Of a stretch of DNA of 64,000 nucleotides, positions 47,739 to 55,892 are shown one piece after another. The stretch spans positions 2,046,001 through 2,110,000 of the forward strand of contig NZ_CP046530.1 in the NCBI RefSeq assembly GCF_030408375.1. Reading direction: 5' to 3'. The DNA comes from Corynebacterium afermentans subsp. lipophilum. Lineage in GTDB: Bacteria; Actinomycetota; Actinomycetes; Mycobacteriales; Mycobacteriaceae. The translations under genes were made by a program, and so were the position numbers. The notes beneath the pieces were generated by a model. It saw only the letters and a list, made by a program, of their open reading frames with translations. It was not told the DNA's origin and did no database searches. Positions within the stretch are counted from its first letter, which is position 1, and the number at the start of each line of letters is the position of its first letter.

Positions 47739-48669
47739 ACAACTCACCGCGGCTGCTGCTTTGGCCGCCGTCGCTGCCCTTGCCGTCGGCTGCGGCAACG
47801 ACACCGCCCCGGGCGAGGACGCCATCAAGGTCACCGGCTCCTCCACCGTCGAGCCGATCACCAGCTACATGGCCAACCGCTACGACTTCGACGTGGACAT
47901 CGACGCGGTCGGCTCCACCGACGGCTTCGAGGTGTTCTGCGCCGGCGACGCCGACATCAACGACGCCTCCGTGGCCATCCCCGGTGCCGGCGCGGACGTG
48001 GACTACCAGAAGCAGTGCGCCGATGCCGGCGTGAACTTCATCGAGCTGCCCATCGCTTTGGACGCCATCACGCTAGTCAAGCACCGCGACAACGACTGGG
48101 CCCAGGACCTGTCCATCCAGCAGCTGCACGACATCTGGGCGAAGGACTCTTCCGTGACCAAGTGGTCGGACATCGACCCGTCCTGGCCGGACGAGGAAAT
48201 CACTCTCTACGGCCGCCCGGACGGCTCAGGCACCCTGGGCGTGTTCGAGCAGCTCGTGCTCGACGGCGACGAGATCCGCGACGACTACGAGTCCACCGAC
48301 GACATCCAGGAGCTGTCCAAGTGGGTCTCCGAGGACGTCAACGGCTTGAGCTTCATGGGCATCGGCAACTACCTGGCCACCGAGGATCCGACACGCAACC
48401 GCATCGACAATGTGCTTGTCGACGGCGTGGCACCGAGCGTCGATGAAGCAAAGAGCGGCAACTACCCGCTGTCGCGCCCGCTGTTCATCTACGTCAACGA
48501 GGACTCCGCAAAGCGCGACGACGTCAACGAGTTCGTCACTACCTACCTGGACAAGGTTGAGGCCGTGCTGCCGCGCGTGTACTTCTACCAGCTGCAGGAA
48601 GACGAGTACGACAAGGCGAAGAAGCGCTACGAAGACCGCGAAACCGGCGCTGACGAGCGCTGGCAGTAG
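47731..48669 (+). CDS. PstS-like phosphate-binding lipoprotein
   Basis: A 312-residue secreted lipoprotein: signal peptide with LAVGC lipobox at residue 21, then the PstS-type phosphate site GSSTVEPIT, an SxAI-like VAIPGAG loop and RPDGSGTLGVF. It resembles PstS of the high-affinity ABC importer, but no pstC, pstA or pstB follows; its only neighbours are the Na/Pi cotransporter and the coiled-coil protein. It starts inside the previous gene (8-bp overlap). Motif copy at 48414 (LVDG). Confidence 0.85.
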   Translation: MRKQLTAAAALAAVAALAVGCGNDTAPGEDAIKVTGSSTVEPITSYMANRYDFDVDIDAVGSTDGFEVFCAGDADINDASVAIPGAGADVDYQKQCADAGVNFIELPIALDAITLVKHRDNDWAQDLSIQQLHDIWAKDSSVTKWSDIDPSWPDEEITLYGRPDGSGTLGVFEQLVLDGDEIRDDYESTDDIQELSKWVSEDVNGLSFMGIGNYLATEDPTRNRIDNVLVDGVAPSVDEAKSGNYPLSRPLFIYVNEDSAKRDDVNEFVTTYLDKVEAVLPRVYFYQLQEDEYDKAKKRYEDRETGADERWQ

Positions 48670-48683
48670 GTAGGATCAAGCGC

Positions 48684-48905
48684 ATGACTACCGAAAACGA
48701 AGGCCTGTACACCAACATCGAGACTGAGAAGACCGCTGCCGGCCAGGACGCCGCGGACACCCCGAACCAGAACATGGACACTCTCCCGCTGGGCGAGGGT
48801 GTGCGCACCGTCGAGGAAGCCGAGAACCACGAGGACAACGCTCGCTGGAACGACGGCAACCTGCCACGCAACGAGGCCCGCGACGGCTCCCGCGAGGACA
48901 ACTAA
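48684..48905 (+). CDS. Small acidic protein of unknown function
   Basis: A 73-residue, highly charged and probably disordered protein (TTENEGLYTNIETEKTAAGQ at the start; NHEDNARWNDGNLPRNE near the end). No family recognised. It starts 14 bp after the PstS-like gene with GGTAGGAT upstream and is followed by a terminator, so it closes the phosphate operon. Confidence 0.65.
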   Translation: MTTENEGLYTNIETEKTAAGQDAADTPNQNMDTLPLGEGVRTVEEAENHEDNARWNDGNLPRNEARDGSREDN

Positions 48906-48921
48906 CCGCACGCGCAAGCGC

Positions 48922-48954
48922 CGCCCCGGACGTGCACGACAGCCGTCCGGGGCG
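48922..48954 (+). terminator. Intrinsic terminator of the nptA operon
   Basis: CGCCCCGGACG pairs perfectly with CGTCCGGGGCG around an 11-nt loop. The T-run is short (TTA). Confidence 0.75.
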
Positions 48955-48968
48955 TTACTATATGCGGC

Positions 48969-49577
48969 GTGAGCACCCCATACGGCAACTTCAGAATCGG
49001 CGACCAGGAGCGGATGGACGCCATGGACACCCTCGGCCGCGCACTCGGCGAGGGCCGGCTCAACATGGGCGAGTTCGACGACCGCTGCCGGCAAGTTGCC
49101 GAGGCGCAGGTCCACGCCGACCTGGAACCGATTCTCGGGGATTTGCCGCCGCAGCAGCAGGCCGGGGGCGCCGTCGATAGGCAAGAAGTGCACCCGGGCG
49201 ACGTGTTTTACAGCGGCCGCGAGATCATGCAGGCGCGGCGCTCCGGCAAGCGCATGCGCGCGGGCGTGTTTTGGCTGGGCACGGTGGGCGCGTTCGGGCT
49301 CACCGCGCTCCACCCGATTTTTCTCCTGCTCATCCCCACCCTGTTCATCCTGCTGTACGTGATGAAGGTGGGCCCGGACTCCTGGTACACCCCCACCCTG
49401 CGGCAGCTGGAGCAGCAGCGCCGCCAGGAAATCAAACGCCGCCAGCTGGAAATCGAATCCGCGAAGGCACACCAGCAGGCCATGATGCGGGTGCAGCGCA
49501 AAGACCAGTTCAACCAGCTGACCTCGGACGCGCTCGATGTCGCACAAAACACGATAAACCGCTTCCGCAAACAGTAA
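48969..49577 (+). CDS. DUF1707 membrane protein
   Basis: A 202-residue protein. Residues 6-60 match DUF1707, a short helical domain common in actinobacteria (RIGDQERMDAMDTLGRALGEGRL, then EFDDRCRQVAEAQ). Two adjoining hydrophobic helices follow (about 103-137), then a long basic coiled coil (QRRQEIKRRQLEIESAKAHQ). DUF1707 proteins are suspected regulators or anchors. The GTG start lies just beyond the terminator. A motif copy at 49173 encodes VDRQE. Confidence 0.8.
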   Translation: MSTPYGNFRIGDQERMDAMDTLGRALGEGRLNMGEFDDRCRQVAEAQVHADLEPILGDLPPQQQAGGAVDRQEVHPGDVFYSGREIMQARRSGKRMRAGVFWLGTVGAFGLTALHPIFLLLIPTLFILLYVMKVGPDSWYTPTLRQLEQQRRQEIKRRQLEIESAKAHQQAMMRVQRKDQFNQLTSDALDVAQNTINRFRKQ

Positions 49578-49598
49578 AGAGGCCTACAGTGGAGTGGC

Positions 49599-50840
49599 AT
49601 GAGTGAGCCACTGCAAAAGCACCGTCATTTCGACCAAGCGGACAAGCTGAAGAACGTCTTTTACGACATCCGCGGGCCGGTGACCGCCACCGCGGAGAAG
49701 ATGGAGCGCGACGGCCACACCATCCTGAAACTCAACACCGGCAACCCCGCGGTTTTCGGTTTCGAGGCGCCGGACGTGATCATGCGCGACATGATTGCCA
49801 ACCTGCCCACCTCCCAGGGCTACACCACCTCCAAGGGCATCACCTCCGCCCGCCGCGCGGTGGTCACGCGCTACGAGATGATCGACGGCTTCCCACCCTT
49901 CGACATCGACGACGTCTACCTGGGCAACGGCGTGTCCGAGCTGATCAGCATGACCACCCAGGCGCTGCTCAACGACGGCGACGAAATCCTGATCCCCGCC
50001 CCCGACTACCCGCTGTGGACCGCCGCGTCCACGCTCGCCGGCGGCAAAGTCGTGCACTACATGTGCGACGAAGAGGACGATTGGAACCCCTCGCTCGAGG
50101 ACATCCGGGAGAAAGTCACCGACCGCACCAAAGCCATCGTGGTGATCAACCCCAACAACCCAACCGGCGCCGTGTACTCGCGCGAGGTGCTCGAAGGCAT
50201 CGCCGACATCGCGCGCGAACACGAGCTCATGGTGCTTTCCGACGAGATCTACGATCGCGTGCTTTACGACGGAGCTTCGCACATCTCCATGGCAGAAATC
50301 GCGCCGGATCTTGTGTGCATCACCTTCAACGGCCTGTCCAAGGCGTACCGGGTGTGCGGCTACCGCGCCGGCTGGATGGTTATCACGGGCCCGAAGCGCC
50401 GCGCCAAGGGCTTCATCGAGGGCCTGAATCTGCTGTCGGGCACGCGCCTGTGCGCAAACGTACCCGGCCAGCACGCCATCCAGGTGGCTCTGGGTGGCCG
50501 GCAGTCCATCTACGAGCTCACCGCTGAGGGCGGGCGCCTGCACAAGCAGCGCGACGTCGCAGTGCGGAAGCTCCGCGAGATCCCCGGTGTGTCCGTGGTG
50601 GAACCGAAGGGTGCGCTGTACTGCTTCCCCAAGATCGACGCGGAGATGTACAACATCCACGACGACGAAAGGTTCATGCTGGACCTGCTCAAATCCGAAA
50701 AGATCCTCATGGTCCAAGGCACCGGCTTCAACTACCCCACCCCGGACCACTTCCGCGTGGTCACGCTGCCGTGGGCGTCGCAGTTGGAAAACGCCATCGA
50801 GCGCCTGGGCAACTTCCTGGTGGACTACCACCAGCACTAG
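49599..50840 (+). CDS. alaT: Alanine aminotransferase
   Basis: A 413-residue class I PLP-dependent transaminase that forms alanine from pyruvate and glutamate. The PLP lysine is in FNGLSKAYRVCGYRAGW; NPNNPTGAVY and the phosphate-binding arginine region RLHKQRDVAV are as expected. The N-terminus (DIRGPVTATAEKMERDGH) matches the AlaT group of C. glutamicum. Its 3' end overlaps the convergent ABC-F gene by 4 bp. Confidence 0.93.
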   Translation: MSEPLQKHRHFDQADKLKNVFYDIRGPVTATAEKMERDGHTILKLNTGNPAVFGFEAPDVIMRDMIANLPTSQGYTTSKGITSARRAVVTRYEMIDGFPPFDIDDVYLGNGVSELISMTTQALLNDGDEILIPAPDYPLWTAASTLAGGKVVHYMCDEEDDWNPSLEDIREKVTDRTKAIVVINPNNPTGAVYSREVLEGIADIAREHELMVLSDEIYDRVLYDGASHISMAEIAPDLVCITFNGLSKAYRVCGYRAGWMVITGPKRRAKGFIEGLNLLSGTRLCANVPGQHAIQVALGGRQSIYELTAEGGRLHKQRDVAVRKLREIPGVSVVEPKGALYCFPKIDAEMYNIHDDERFMLDLLKSEKILMVQGTGFNYPTPDHFRVVTLPWASQLENAIERLGNFLVDYHQH

Positions 50841-52381
50841 GGCGCTGCCGCCCCTCGCAGGATTTCGACCGGGATTTCGCGGGTGAGTCCCACTCGCCCG
50901 CAAAAGTTCTCGTCGTGGCTGACCAGAATGATGGCACCTTCGTAAGCCTCCAAGGTTGAAACGAGCCAATCCACTGTCGCAATGTCGATGTTGTTAGTGG
51001 GTTCGTCGAGAAGTAGCAGCCTCGGTGCAGGCTTGGAAAGCAAGATGCGGGCGAGCTCAACTCGAAATTTCTCTCCACCCGACAACTCGTTTACCCGCGC
51101 GTGCACCGTATCGTTTTGGAACAGCAGCTGTGCAAGCCGGTCACGAATGTACTGCGGACCTACCTCAGGGTTCGCCTCCGTTACCAATTCCAGAACTGTC
51201 TTCTCTGGGGGAAATGTCAGTCGTTGACGTAGGTAGCCAGCTCCTTCGATGACGTAGCCTGCCTCATGTCTGGCGATAGAATTGAGCAAGGTGGTCTTGC
51301 CACTGCCGTTCGGCCCCGTAACTCGCACCCGCTCTGGCCCGACCATTGCGAGGCCGGGAATGTCCAAGACGCGCGTGCTGTTTGCGAGCTCGGTTCCAGG
51401 TAAATCGATAAAAACGCCCCGGTCGTCCCGAACCTTTTCCTTTGCTTGGTTGTATGCGGCCCATGCGCTATCGACGGCATCTGTGTGAGCTGATCCCCTC
51501 CGTGCGGCAGTCTTTTCGGATCTGTCTTTATCCAAGCCCATCGCCATGCCGGGCTTGCGTTTTGAGGCAGCAAACTTCCTGCCACGACGCGCATCGCGGT
51601 CAATACGAGTTTGCATTGCCTCGCGTTCCCTCAATTGCTTGCGATGATTCGATTTCGTGTCCCGAACCTCACGCATCGCTGCTTCCTGTTCCCGCGCCAG
51701 CGCTTCTAGGTAAGCGGAGAAATTGCCGGGAAACACTCGCAGTTTTCCGTTGCGCAGCTCCGCGATTTCAGTCGCAGACTCCAGTAGATCTCGGTCGTGG
51801 CTGACAACGAGTGATGGAACCGGGGTCGAGGCGAGGAGCTCAATCAGCTGAGCTTTCGCATCGCCGTCGAGATTGTTAGTGGGCTCATCCAGAACAATAA
51901 AATCTGGGTTACCCTGCAGAATGGCGGCAATGGCGACTCGGACAGTTTCACCACCGGAGAGAGTTTCCATGGTTCTGCTCAAGTCCAAGTCGAGACCATG
52001 GGCGGACAATGCGGCAGTGACATCAGCGGCCGCATCCCAACGGTCGCCGATTATTTCGTACAATTTCGGATCAAAATCCCCTGCTTCTACTGCCTCAATA
52101 GCCTTCAGGATTTCAGAAGCCCCGAAAACATCGGCCACAGTTGCATCTGATTTCAATGCCAGATCTTGTGGGAGATACCCAATATTCGCAGGGGATTCAA
52201 CCGAACCTCTAGTCGGTTCAAGTTCACCAAGAATGATCTTGATCAGCGATGTTTTTCCGGATCCATTATCACCGATCAGACAAGTAAGACCACTTGAAAA
52301 TACGGCACTAATTCCCGTAAAACAGCTCGCACCGTTCGGCCATTCGAGAGAAACGTTGTTCAGTGAAATAGGCATGCTCAT
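50837..52381 (-). CDS. ABC-F ATPase (ribosome-associated, possible antibiotic resistance)
   Basis: A 514-residue protein with two ABC domains and no membrane segments. Domain 1: GDNGSGKTSLIK, signature TLSGGETVRVA, LDEPTNNLD. Linker of ~70 charged residues. Domain 2: GPNGSGKTTLLN, ELSGGEKFRVE, LDEPTNNID. ABC-F proteins bind the ribosomal E-site; many protect against macrolides, lincosamides or pleuromutilins. The gene has lower G+C than neighbours, and an 8-codon leader peptide with hairpin precedes it, as in inducible resistance genes. Substrate class not determinable by eye. Confidence 0.85.
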   Translation of the reverse strand: MSMPISLNNVSLEWPNGASCFTGISAVFSSGLTCLIGDNGSGKTSLIKIILGELEPTRGSVESPANIGYLPQDLALKSDATVADVFGASEILKAIEAVEAGDFDPKLYEIIGDRWDAAADVTAALSAHGLDLDLSRTMETLSGGETVRVAIAAILQGNPDFIVLDEPTNNLDGDAKAQLIELLASTPVPSLVVSHDRDLLESATEIAELRNGKLRVFPGNFSAYLEALAREQEAAMREVRDTKSNHRKQLREREAMQTRIDRDARRGRKFAASKRKPGMAMGLDKDRSEKTAARRGSAHTDAVDSAWAAYNQAKEKVRDDRGVFIDLPGTELANSTRVLDIPGLAMVGPERVRVTGPNGSGKTTLLNSIARHEAGYVIEGAGYLRQRLTFPPEKTVLELVTEANPEVGPQYIRDRLAQLLFQNDTVHARVNELSGGEKFRVELARILLSKPAPRLLLLDEPTNNIDIATVDWLVSTLEAYEGAIILVSHDENFCGRVGLTREIPVEILRGAAAP

Positions 52382-52393
52382 TCGACTTTCTTG

Positions 52394-52416
52394 TTCGTGT
52401 TACGCAGAAACACGAA
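52394..52416 (-). promoter_or_regulatory. Hairpin overlapping the leader peptide of the ABC-F gene
   Basis: TTCGTGTT and AACACGAA form a perfect 8-bp stem with a 7-nt loop that includes the leader stop codon. A ribosome stalled on the leader would melt it. The stem lies 13 nt from the ABC-F start. Confidence 0.5.
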
Positions 52417-52426
52417 ACGTGAGCAC
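52400..52426 (-). CDS. Putative attenuator leader peptide (MLTFRVSA)
   Basis: A GTG start with a strong AAAGGAG 6-8 nt upstream encodes eight residues and a TAA, ending 18 nt before the ABC-F start. The good ribosome site contrasts with the weak one of the main gene, the usual design of translation attenuation for ribosome-targeting antibiotics. It is too short to be judged by similarity. Confidence 0.5.
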   Translation of the reverse strand: MLTFRVSA

Positions 52427-52706
52427 GGCCTACTCCTTTCCTCGGCAACATGATTCCCTTTGAAAGTACGGTGGCCCCAGCGTAACTGTCAAGAAAATCA
52501 AATAAGCCGTTGACCGGCGCCATCGTCTAGCAACCACTCGTCCACTGCTAGACGATCACTGTTCGGCGTCAGCGTTTCCCCAGGTGATGTTGACCCTAAT
52601 TGCCAATAAAAGACGGATCGTCTAGCAGATTTGCCCGCCTGCTAGACGATCCACGGTTGTCCTCGGAAAAGCGTGCGTGCCACCAGGGAAGCAGCACCGC
52701 GTAGCG
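52427..52706. other. Gene-free region upstream of the ABC-F leader
   Basis: No coding sequence is supported. It holds the ABC-F promoter region and repeat element B (52522-52652). Confidence 0.6.
52522..52652. repeat. Twin-hairpin intergenic element B
   Basis: Hairpin B1 is a perfect 11-bp stem (52522-52532/52546-52556; arm ATCGTCTAGCA). Hairpin B2 is a perfect 14-bp stem (52615-52628/52639-52652; arm GGATCGTCTAGCAG). Both share ATCGTCTAGCA. The core between them contains CCCAGGTGATGTTG (52579-52592), the inverted form of the core in element A, and about 40 bp align between A and B. Confidence 0.75.
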
Positions 52707-54257
52707 TTAAGCCACCGGGCGGAAAGTGTCCGGGGAGGCGGCCTTCCAGTCGGGGGCCCAGATCGAAGGGGCGTCTTCAAGCAGTTGCCCCGGGCGCAGC
52801 CACTCGTAGATCGAGGCGTAGGAGCGCGACTCGGTCGGCGAGACGCTGCGGCGCAGCATGTGCGGGGTGAGCTCGGACGGGTCGGAGACACCCATGGACG
52901 CCATGAGGCGCACGGCGGTGTTGACGGTGGTCTTCTGGAAGTTGTAGACCGCCTTGGATTTGTCCTCCACCACAACTGCGCGGTTGCGGCGCGGGTCCTG
53001 GGTGGCCACGCCAGAGGGGCACTCGCCGGTGTGGCAGCGCTGAGCCTGGATGCAGCCGGTGGCCATCATCATGGCGCGGGCGGAGTTGGTGTAGTCCGCG
53101 CCCTGGATCATGCGCATGACGATGTCGGAGCCGCCCGCGACTTTGCCGGAGGCGCCGATCTTGATCTGGTCGCGGAGCCCGGTGCCCACGAGCGCGTTGT
53201 GCATCAGCATCAGGCCGTGGGTCAGCGGCATGCCCATGTGGTCCTCGAAGTCGATGGGCGCGGCGCCGGTGCCGCCTTCGGAGCCGTCCACCACGATGAA
53301 GTCGGGCGCGGTGCCGACAGCGCGGATAGCTTTGCAAATGGCGAGCACTTCCCGGCGGCTGCTGACACACATCTTGAACCCCGCCGGCTTGCCGCCGGAC
53401 AGCTCGCGCATCTCGGCAATGAACTCGATGAGCTCGACTGGGGTGCTGAACACGCGGTGCGCGGCCGGGCTAATGCAGTCCACGCCCATGGGCACGCCAC
53501 GGATCTCGGAGACTTCCTTGGTGATCTTGTCCGCCGGCAGCACGCCGCCGATGCCGGGCTTGGCACCCTGGCTGAGCTTCAGCTCCACCATCTTGACCTG
53601 GTCGTCCTGGGCCTTGTCGCGGAACTTGGCTGGGTCGAAGTCGCCGTCCTCGGTGCGGGCGCCGAAGTAGCCGGTACCCATTTGCCAGACCAGGTCGCCG
53701 CCGTTTTCCTGGTGGTACGGGGAGATGCCGCCCTCGCCGGTGTTGTGCGCGAACCCGCCCATGGCCGCACCCTTATTCAGAGAGCGCACGGCGTTCTTGG
53801 ACAGCGAGCCGAAACTCATCGAGGACACGTTCAGCATGGAGATTGAGTACGGCTTGGTGCAGTCCTTGCCGCCCACGAGCGCACGGGGCGGCTCGGCAGG
53901 CTCCTCCACCGGGGCGATGGAGTGCACGAGGTGCTCGTGGTTGGAGTCGTAGACGTCCTGGACGGTGCCGAACGACGTCTCACTCTGCTTACCCTTCGCG
54001 CGCTCGTAGATGGCGTTGCGCTGGTCGCGGTTGAAGGGACGGCCGTCCCAATCGCGTTCGATGAAGTACTGGCGCAGCTCCGGACCGATGTCCGTGAGCA
54101 GGTAGCGCATGTGCCCCAGCACGGGGTAGTTTCGCAGAACCGGGTATTTGGTCTGCGTGAGGTCGTGAATGGCGACACCACCCAGCGCCGCTGCTGCTGC
54201 GCCAAGGGCGCCCTTGGCGAATGTTCCTCGCTTCTCCTTCGACATGCGCACCATCAT
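52707..54257 (-). CDS. FMN-binding glutamate synthase-like protein
   Basis: A 516-residue protein of the family built on the central FMN/iron-sulfur domain of glutamate synthase, without the glutaminase domain. A hydrophobic segment near residues 12-30 may anchor it. The core shows MSFGSLSKNAVRSLNKGA, HNTGEGGISPYH, KPGIGGVLPADKI, VDGSEGGTGAAP and the cluster cysteines in MATGCIQAQRCHTGECPSG. The physiological reaction of these stand-alone proteins is not established. The start is uncertain (ATGs at 54257, 54254 and 54245); no good ribosome site. Confidence 0.85.
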   Translation of the reverse strand: MMVRMSKEKRGTFAKGALGAAAAALGGVAIHDLTQTKYPVLRNYPVLGHMRYLLTDIGPELRQYFIERDWDGRPFNRDQRNAIYERAKGKQSETSFGTVQDVYDSNHEHLVHSIAPVEEPAEPPRALVGGKDCTKPYSISMLNVSSMSFGSLSKNAVRSLNKGAAMGGFAHNTGEGGISPYHQENGGDLVWQMGTGYFGARTEDGDFDPAKFRDKAQDDQVKMVELKLSQGAKPGIGGVLPADKITKEVSEIRGVPMGVDCISPAAHRVFSTPVELIEFIAEMRELSGGKPAGFKMCVSSRREVLAICKAIRAVGTAPDFIVVDGSEGGTGAAPIDFEDHMGMPLTHGLMLMHNALVGTGLRDQIKIGASGKVAGGSDIVMRMIQGADYTNSARAMMMATGCIQAQRCHTGECPSGVATQDPRRNRAVVVEDKSKAVYNFQKTTVNTAVRLMASMGVSDPSELTPHMLRRSVSPTESRSYASIYEWLRPGQLLEDAPSIWAPDWKAASPDTFRPVA

Positions 54258-54279
54258 GCCTTATGAGTGTCCACATACT

Positions 54280-54316
54280 AAGACGGACGCGCGCTAGCGA
54301 GCTTCGCGTCCGTCTT
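54280..54316 (-). terminator. Hairpin terminator after ugd
   Basis: AAGACGGACGCG (54280-54291) pairs perfectly with CGCGTCCGTCTT (54305-54316) around a 13-nt loop. On the minus strand it precedes a short T-containing stretch and the start region of the glutamate synthase-like gene. Confidence 0.65.
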
Positions 54317-54373
54317 CGCAGTTCACGGGGCTATGGCTTTGCGACGACCTCCCCGTAACGGGTGGTGGAGCAC

Positions 54374-55702
54374 CTAGAGGCTTCGCCCCAGTGCGCGCAT
54401 TTGCCAGCCCGCCTGCTGCCACTGCTGGGCGTCGAGGACGTTTCGTCCGTCGATAAGCAATTGCTTGTCGACGAGCTCCGCCGCCCACTGCGGATCCATC
54501 TCCTTGAACTCTTGCCATTCGGTGGCGAGGATGACCAGCTCCGCGCCGCGCAGGGCGTCTTCGAGGCTGACGGCGTAGTCGAGGGTGGGGAACACCTTGC
54601 GGGCGTTGTCCATGCCCTGCGGGTCGTAGACGCGCACGCTTGCTCCGGCGAGCGAGAGCTGGCCGGCCACGGCGAGCGCGGGCGAGTCGCGCACGTCGTC
54701 CGAGTTCGGCTTGAACGCGGCACCGAGCACGGTGATGTTGCGGCCGATAACGCTGCCGAGCTCCTCGCGCGCCAGGTCGATCACGCGCTGGCGGCGACGC
54801 ATGTTGATCGCGTCCACCTCGCGGAGGAAGGTCAGCGCCTGGTCGGCTCCGACCTCGCCGGCGCGCGCCATGAACGCGCGGATGTCCTTGGGCAGGCACC
54901 CGCCGCCGAAGCCCAGGCCGGCGCCGAGGAACTTGCGGCCGATGCGGTCGTCGTAGCCGATGGCGTCCGCAAGCTGGGTCACGTCCGCGCCGACGTTCTC
55001 ACACACCTCACTTACGGCGTTGATAAACGAGATCTTCGTGGCCAAAAAGGCGTTGGCGGAGACTTTCACCAGCTCCGCGGTCTGCAAATCCGTCACGATG
55101 AACGGGGTGTCGTTTTCCAGCGGGGTGGCGTAGATCTCGCGGGCGATCTCCTCCGCGCGGGAGTTCTCGGCGCGGTGGCCTAGCACGATCCGGTCCGGCT
55201 CGATGGTGTCTTTGACCGCGTAGCCTTCGCGGAGGAACTCCGGGTTCCACGCGATCTCGACGCTGGCTTTGTTGCCGTGCTCGGCGGCGAGTGTGTCGGC
55301 GCGCTCCTGCAGGGCGGCGGCAGTGCCGACCGGGACGGTGGACTTACCCAGGATCAGGTGCTCGCCTTCGAGCTGGGGCACCAGATCGTCGATGACGGCT
55401 TCGACGTAGCGGGTGTCCGCCGCGTAGGAGCCGCGCTGCTGCGGGGTGCCCACACCGATGAAGTGCACGTTCGCGAACGCGGCGGCCTCGGCGTAGCTCG
55501 TCGTAAAGCCAAGTCGGCCTGCTTCGATGTTGCGCTCGAGCACCTCGGGCAAGCCCGGCTCGTAGAACGGCACCTTGGAGTTCTTCAGCGCCTCGATCTT
55601 GGTTTCGTCAACGTCTACCCCCAGCACCTCGTGGCCGAGTTCAGCCATGCACGCAGCGTGCGTCGCCCCGAGGTAACCAGTGCCAATCACAGTCATCCGC
55701 AT
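54374..55702 (-). CDS. ugd: UDP-glucose 6-dehydrogenase
   Basis: A 442-residue enzyme that oxidises UDP-glucose twice to UDP-glucuronate for surface polysaccharides. NAD site GTGYLGATHAACMAELGHEV at the N-terminus, catalytic Cys in GFGGGCLPKDIRAF, and conserved AFKPNSDDVRDSP near the end. No other capsule genes are near. The gene contains the most striking copy of the iterated motif: two back-to-back inverted copies (54448-54473) encoding VDKQLLIDGR. Confidence 0.93.
   Translation of the reverse strand: MRMTVIGTGYLGATHAACMAELGHEVLGVDVDETKIEALKNSKVPFYEPGLPEVLERNIEAGRLGFTTSYAEAAAFANVHFIGVGTPQQRGSYAADTRYVEAVIDDLVPQLEGEHLILGKSTVPVGTAAALQERADTLAAEHGNKASVEIAWNPEFLREGYAVKDTIEPDRIVLGHRAENSRAEEIAREIYATPLENDTPFIVTDLQTAELVKVSANAFLATKISFINAVSEVCENVGADVTQLADAIGYDDRIGRKFLGAGLGFGGGCLPKDIRAFMARAGEVGADQALTFLREVDAINMRRRQRVIDLAREELGSVIGRNITVLGAAFKPNSDDVRDSPALAVAGQLSLAGASVRVYDPQGMDNARKVFPTLDYAVSLEDALRGAELVILATEWQEFKEMDPQWAAELVDKQLLIDGRNVLDAQQWQQAGWQMRALGRSL
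54448..54473. repeat. Back-to-back inverted pair of the iterated motif inside ugd
   Basis: CGTCGATAAGCAA at 54448-54460 is followed directly by TTGCTTGTCGACG at 54461-54473, a 26-bp palindrome with one mismatch pair, inside the coding region. Confidence 0.85.
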
Positions 55703-55892
55703 AACAGGCCATTATGCCGTGGACCGGCGGGCTCGGCAGGGTGAGCAATGTGTGCATATTTGTAGCAGCGGAAATTCATATGCTCCTCGCGGGCTCTATT
55801 TTTCAAAATCGTATTTTTTGCAAAATAGATAGATGGAGATTTCGCTAAAATTCCAGAATTGAAGATTCTGACCCGTAAAGGACGCTCTGGAA

